Made by a program: the position numbers and the translations under genes. Below the pieces are notes generated by a model. The model was given only the letters and a program-made list of their open reading frames with translations. It was not told where the DNA came from and made no database searches. This document shows positions 62,698 through 64,000 of a stretch of DNA of 64,000 nucleotides, piece after piece (within the stretch, counting starts at the first letter, position 1; each line of letters begins with the position of its first letter). The DNA is from Candidatus Haliotispira prima (GTDB lineage: Bacteria > Spirochaetota > Spirochaetia > SP-2023), in contig CP123443.1 in the NCBI GenBank assembly GCA_029867005.1, positions 2,480,001 to 2,544,000 on the forward strand. Reading direction: 5' to 3'.

Positions 62698-63693
62698 ATG
62701 GCAGATATCCTGGAGACCGAACAAGACATCCCGGACAAAGAAGCAGATTTGCTGCGCTACGACCGGAGCAAAGAGGAAAGTCTGGCACTTTTCGAACTCC
62801 CCTTCATGGGACTGTTACATCAGGCCCACTCTCTGCACTGCCGTTTCTTTGACCCGAACCAAATCCAGCTCTCCACCCTGCTCAGCATTAAAAGCGGCGG
62901 TTGCAGCGAAGATTGCGGCTACTGCTCGCAGAGTTCCCACCACAGCGGGGGTGTCAAAGAAACCGGCCTGATGAATCTTACCGCCGTCAAAGAAGCCGCC
63001 GAAAAGGCCAAAAACCTGGGTGCCGGGCGTTTCTGCATGGGAGCTGCCTGGCGAAATCCGAACGATGAAGACATGCCGCACCTGCTCGAGATGGTGCGCA
63101 CGGTTAAGGAGCTGGGTCTGGAAACCTGCATGACCTTGGGCATGCTCAGTGACGAGCAGACCACCCAACTCAGAGACGCAGGTTTAGACTACTACAACCA
63201 CAACGTCGACACCTCGGAAGAATACTACAGCAAGGTGGTCAGCACCCGCTCCTACCAAGACCGCATCAAAACCCTGAAGGGCCTGCAACGACATGACATC
63301 AAGGTCTGTACCGGCGGCATCATCGGCTTGGGGGAAACGGTGGAAGACCGCGCTTCCATGCTTTGCACCTTAGCCGCTCTGGAACCACACCCCCAATCGG
63401 TCCCGATCAATATGTTGGTCCCGGTAGAAGGTACACCCAGTGCCTTAAATTTGGCAGCACGGGTTGATCCCTTTGATTTTGTCCGTACCATTGCCGTGGC
63501 CAAGATTATGATGCCCGCTTCCCGAATCCGCCTTTCTGCCGGGCGGACTCGCATGTCCCAAGAAATGCAGGCCCTCTGCTTCTATGCCGGAGCCAATTCA
63601 ATCTTTTACGGCGACAAATTGCTGACTACGGACAATCAGGATGCCGAAAGCGACCGGGAACTCCTTGCCAAGCTCGGTATGCACAGTACATAG
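62698..63693 (+). CDS. bioB: Biotin synthase
   Basis: A 331-residue radical-SAM enzyme inserting sulphur into dethiobiotin. The cluster is in [16 protein letters not shown]. The conserved [23 protein letters not shown] and SAGRTRM stretches (with the Arg that holds the 2Fe-2S cluster) are intact. The start at 62698 has GGGAGAA upstream; a longer reading begins at 62671. It is the last step of the biotin pathway represented in the window. Confidence 0.95.
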   Translation: MADILETEQDIPDKEADLLRYDRSKEESLALFELPFMGLLHQAHSLHCRFFDPNQIQLSTLLSIKSGGCSEDCGYCSQSSHHSGGVKETGLMNLTAVKEAAEKAKNLGAGRFCMGAAWRNPNDEDMPHLLEMVRTVKELGLETCMTLGMLSDEQTTQLRDAGLDYYNHNVDTSEEYYSKVVSTRSYQDRIKTLKGLQRHDIKVCTGGIIGLGETVEDRASMLCTLAALEPHPQSVPINMLVPVEGTPSALNLAARVDPFDFVRTIAVAKIMMPASRIRLSAGRTRMSQEMQALCFYAGANSIFYGDKLLTTDNQDAESDRELLAKLGMHST

Positions 63694-64000
63694 TAACAAC
63701 GCCCTTTTTCCGGCAGACGCACGACCGATCGAATGTCGAATAAAGTGCTCCAAAAATCTGCTATGGGATGTATTTTATTCGATTTCTGCCGGACTTCGTT
63801 CGGATGGAACAATAGACATTAAAGATGAAGTGCACTCCGTTTGGTGAGAGAGAAAGGGAACTCAGGCCTCGGTTCATGGTGAAACAGGCTCTGACAGACT
63901 TGGGTTTACAAAGATGCCAAGATGTATTTAGACTGACAGAGTTACAGGAGCAGGAAGTTGGCACAGAAAAATAGCAATGGGGAGGAATACACGGACCGAC
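63694..64000. other. Window end, no gene recognised
   Basis: About 300 bases after bioB. An 8-bp inverted repeat (CCGGCAGA and TCTGCCGG) is widely spaced. No coding frame with support. Confidence 0.4.

Overview
The window looks like chromosomal DNA of a spirochaete, most likely treponeme-like (Spirochaetaceae). The best evidence is a spiro-SPASM radical-SAM protein (42.9-45.2 kb), the heavy use of lipoproteins, and a housekeeping set of normal bacterial type. This placement is an inference from gene content; no rRNA is present. The housekeeping blocks are GC-rich. The accessory blocks (8.8-13.7, 23-41 and 46-48 kb) are visibly AT-richer and carry restriction-modification, toxin-antitoxin and lipoprotein genes.

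Layout. 0-2.1 kb: two paralogous lipoprotein loci (A, B) on the minus strand. 2.1-6.2 kb: a ferric-iron ABC transporter (binding protein, fused permease, ATPase) behind a promoter overlapped by a Fur-like box. 6.2-8.6 kb: a secreted protein and a TatD hydrolase. 8.8-13.7 kb: two tandem Eco57I-like restriction-modification genes and a Cys-rich HNH/endonuclease-VII-like protein. 13.7-22.9 kb: rlmN, an EAL-HDOD protein, rpsA, cmk and xerC on minus; mnmG and a beta-carbonic anhydrase on plus. 23-40.8 kb: an array of 14 minus-strand lipoprotein loci (C-P) with a small P-loop protein and a toxin-antitoxin pair between them. 40.9-46.1 kb: uvrC, spiro-SPASM, bioD. 46.1-47.9 kb: an M.EcoRI-type methylase with a divergent XRE regulator. 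47.9-51.1 kb: bioC, gmd, fcl. 51.2-64 kb: a solute-binding lipoprotein, bioF, a bioH-like esterase, a TPMT-family methyltransferase, a flavoprotein, a lipoprotein, a LysM-M23 peptidase, hemW and bioB.

The most unusual feature is the 16-member lipoprotein family. Each locus carries the same 5-prime module: promoter P1, a Shine-Dalgarno and ATG, a second promoter P2 (-35, 17 bp, -10), a run of 2-7 copies of a 7-bp repeat (TGGATAT on plus), and then a lipoprotein signal peptide with lipobox. I traced the reading frame at every locus. The signal-peptide frame is open back into the repeats but almost never has its own ATG/GTG/TTG start. The well-placed ATG lies upstream of the repeats and is out of frame with the lipoprotein at all 16 loci; at the intact loci one repeat more or less would put it in frame. 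This is what a heptanucleotide slipped-strand (phase-variation) system would look like, with every copy in the OFF register in this assembly. The alternative is that the ATG opens a short leader peptide. Duplication, module swapping and a mosaic gene (locus P) show that the array recombines.

Biotin synthesis is represented by bioD, bioC, bioF, a bioH-like esterase and bioB spread over 18 kb on both strands; bioA is not in the window. Many conserved enzymes here carry extra hydrophilic low-complexity insertions.
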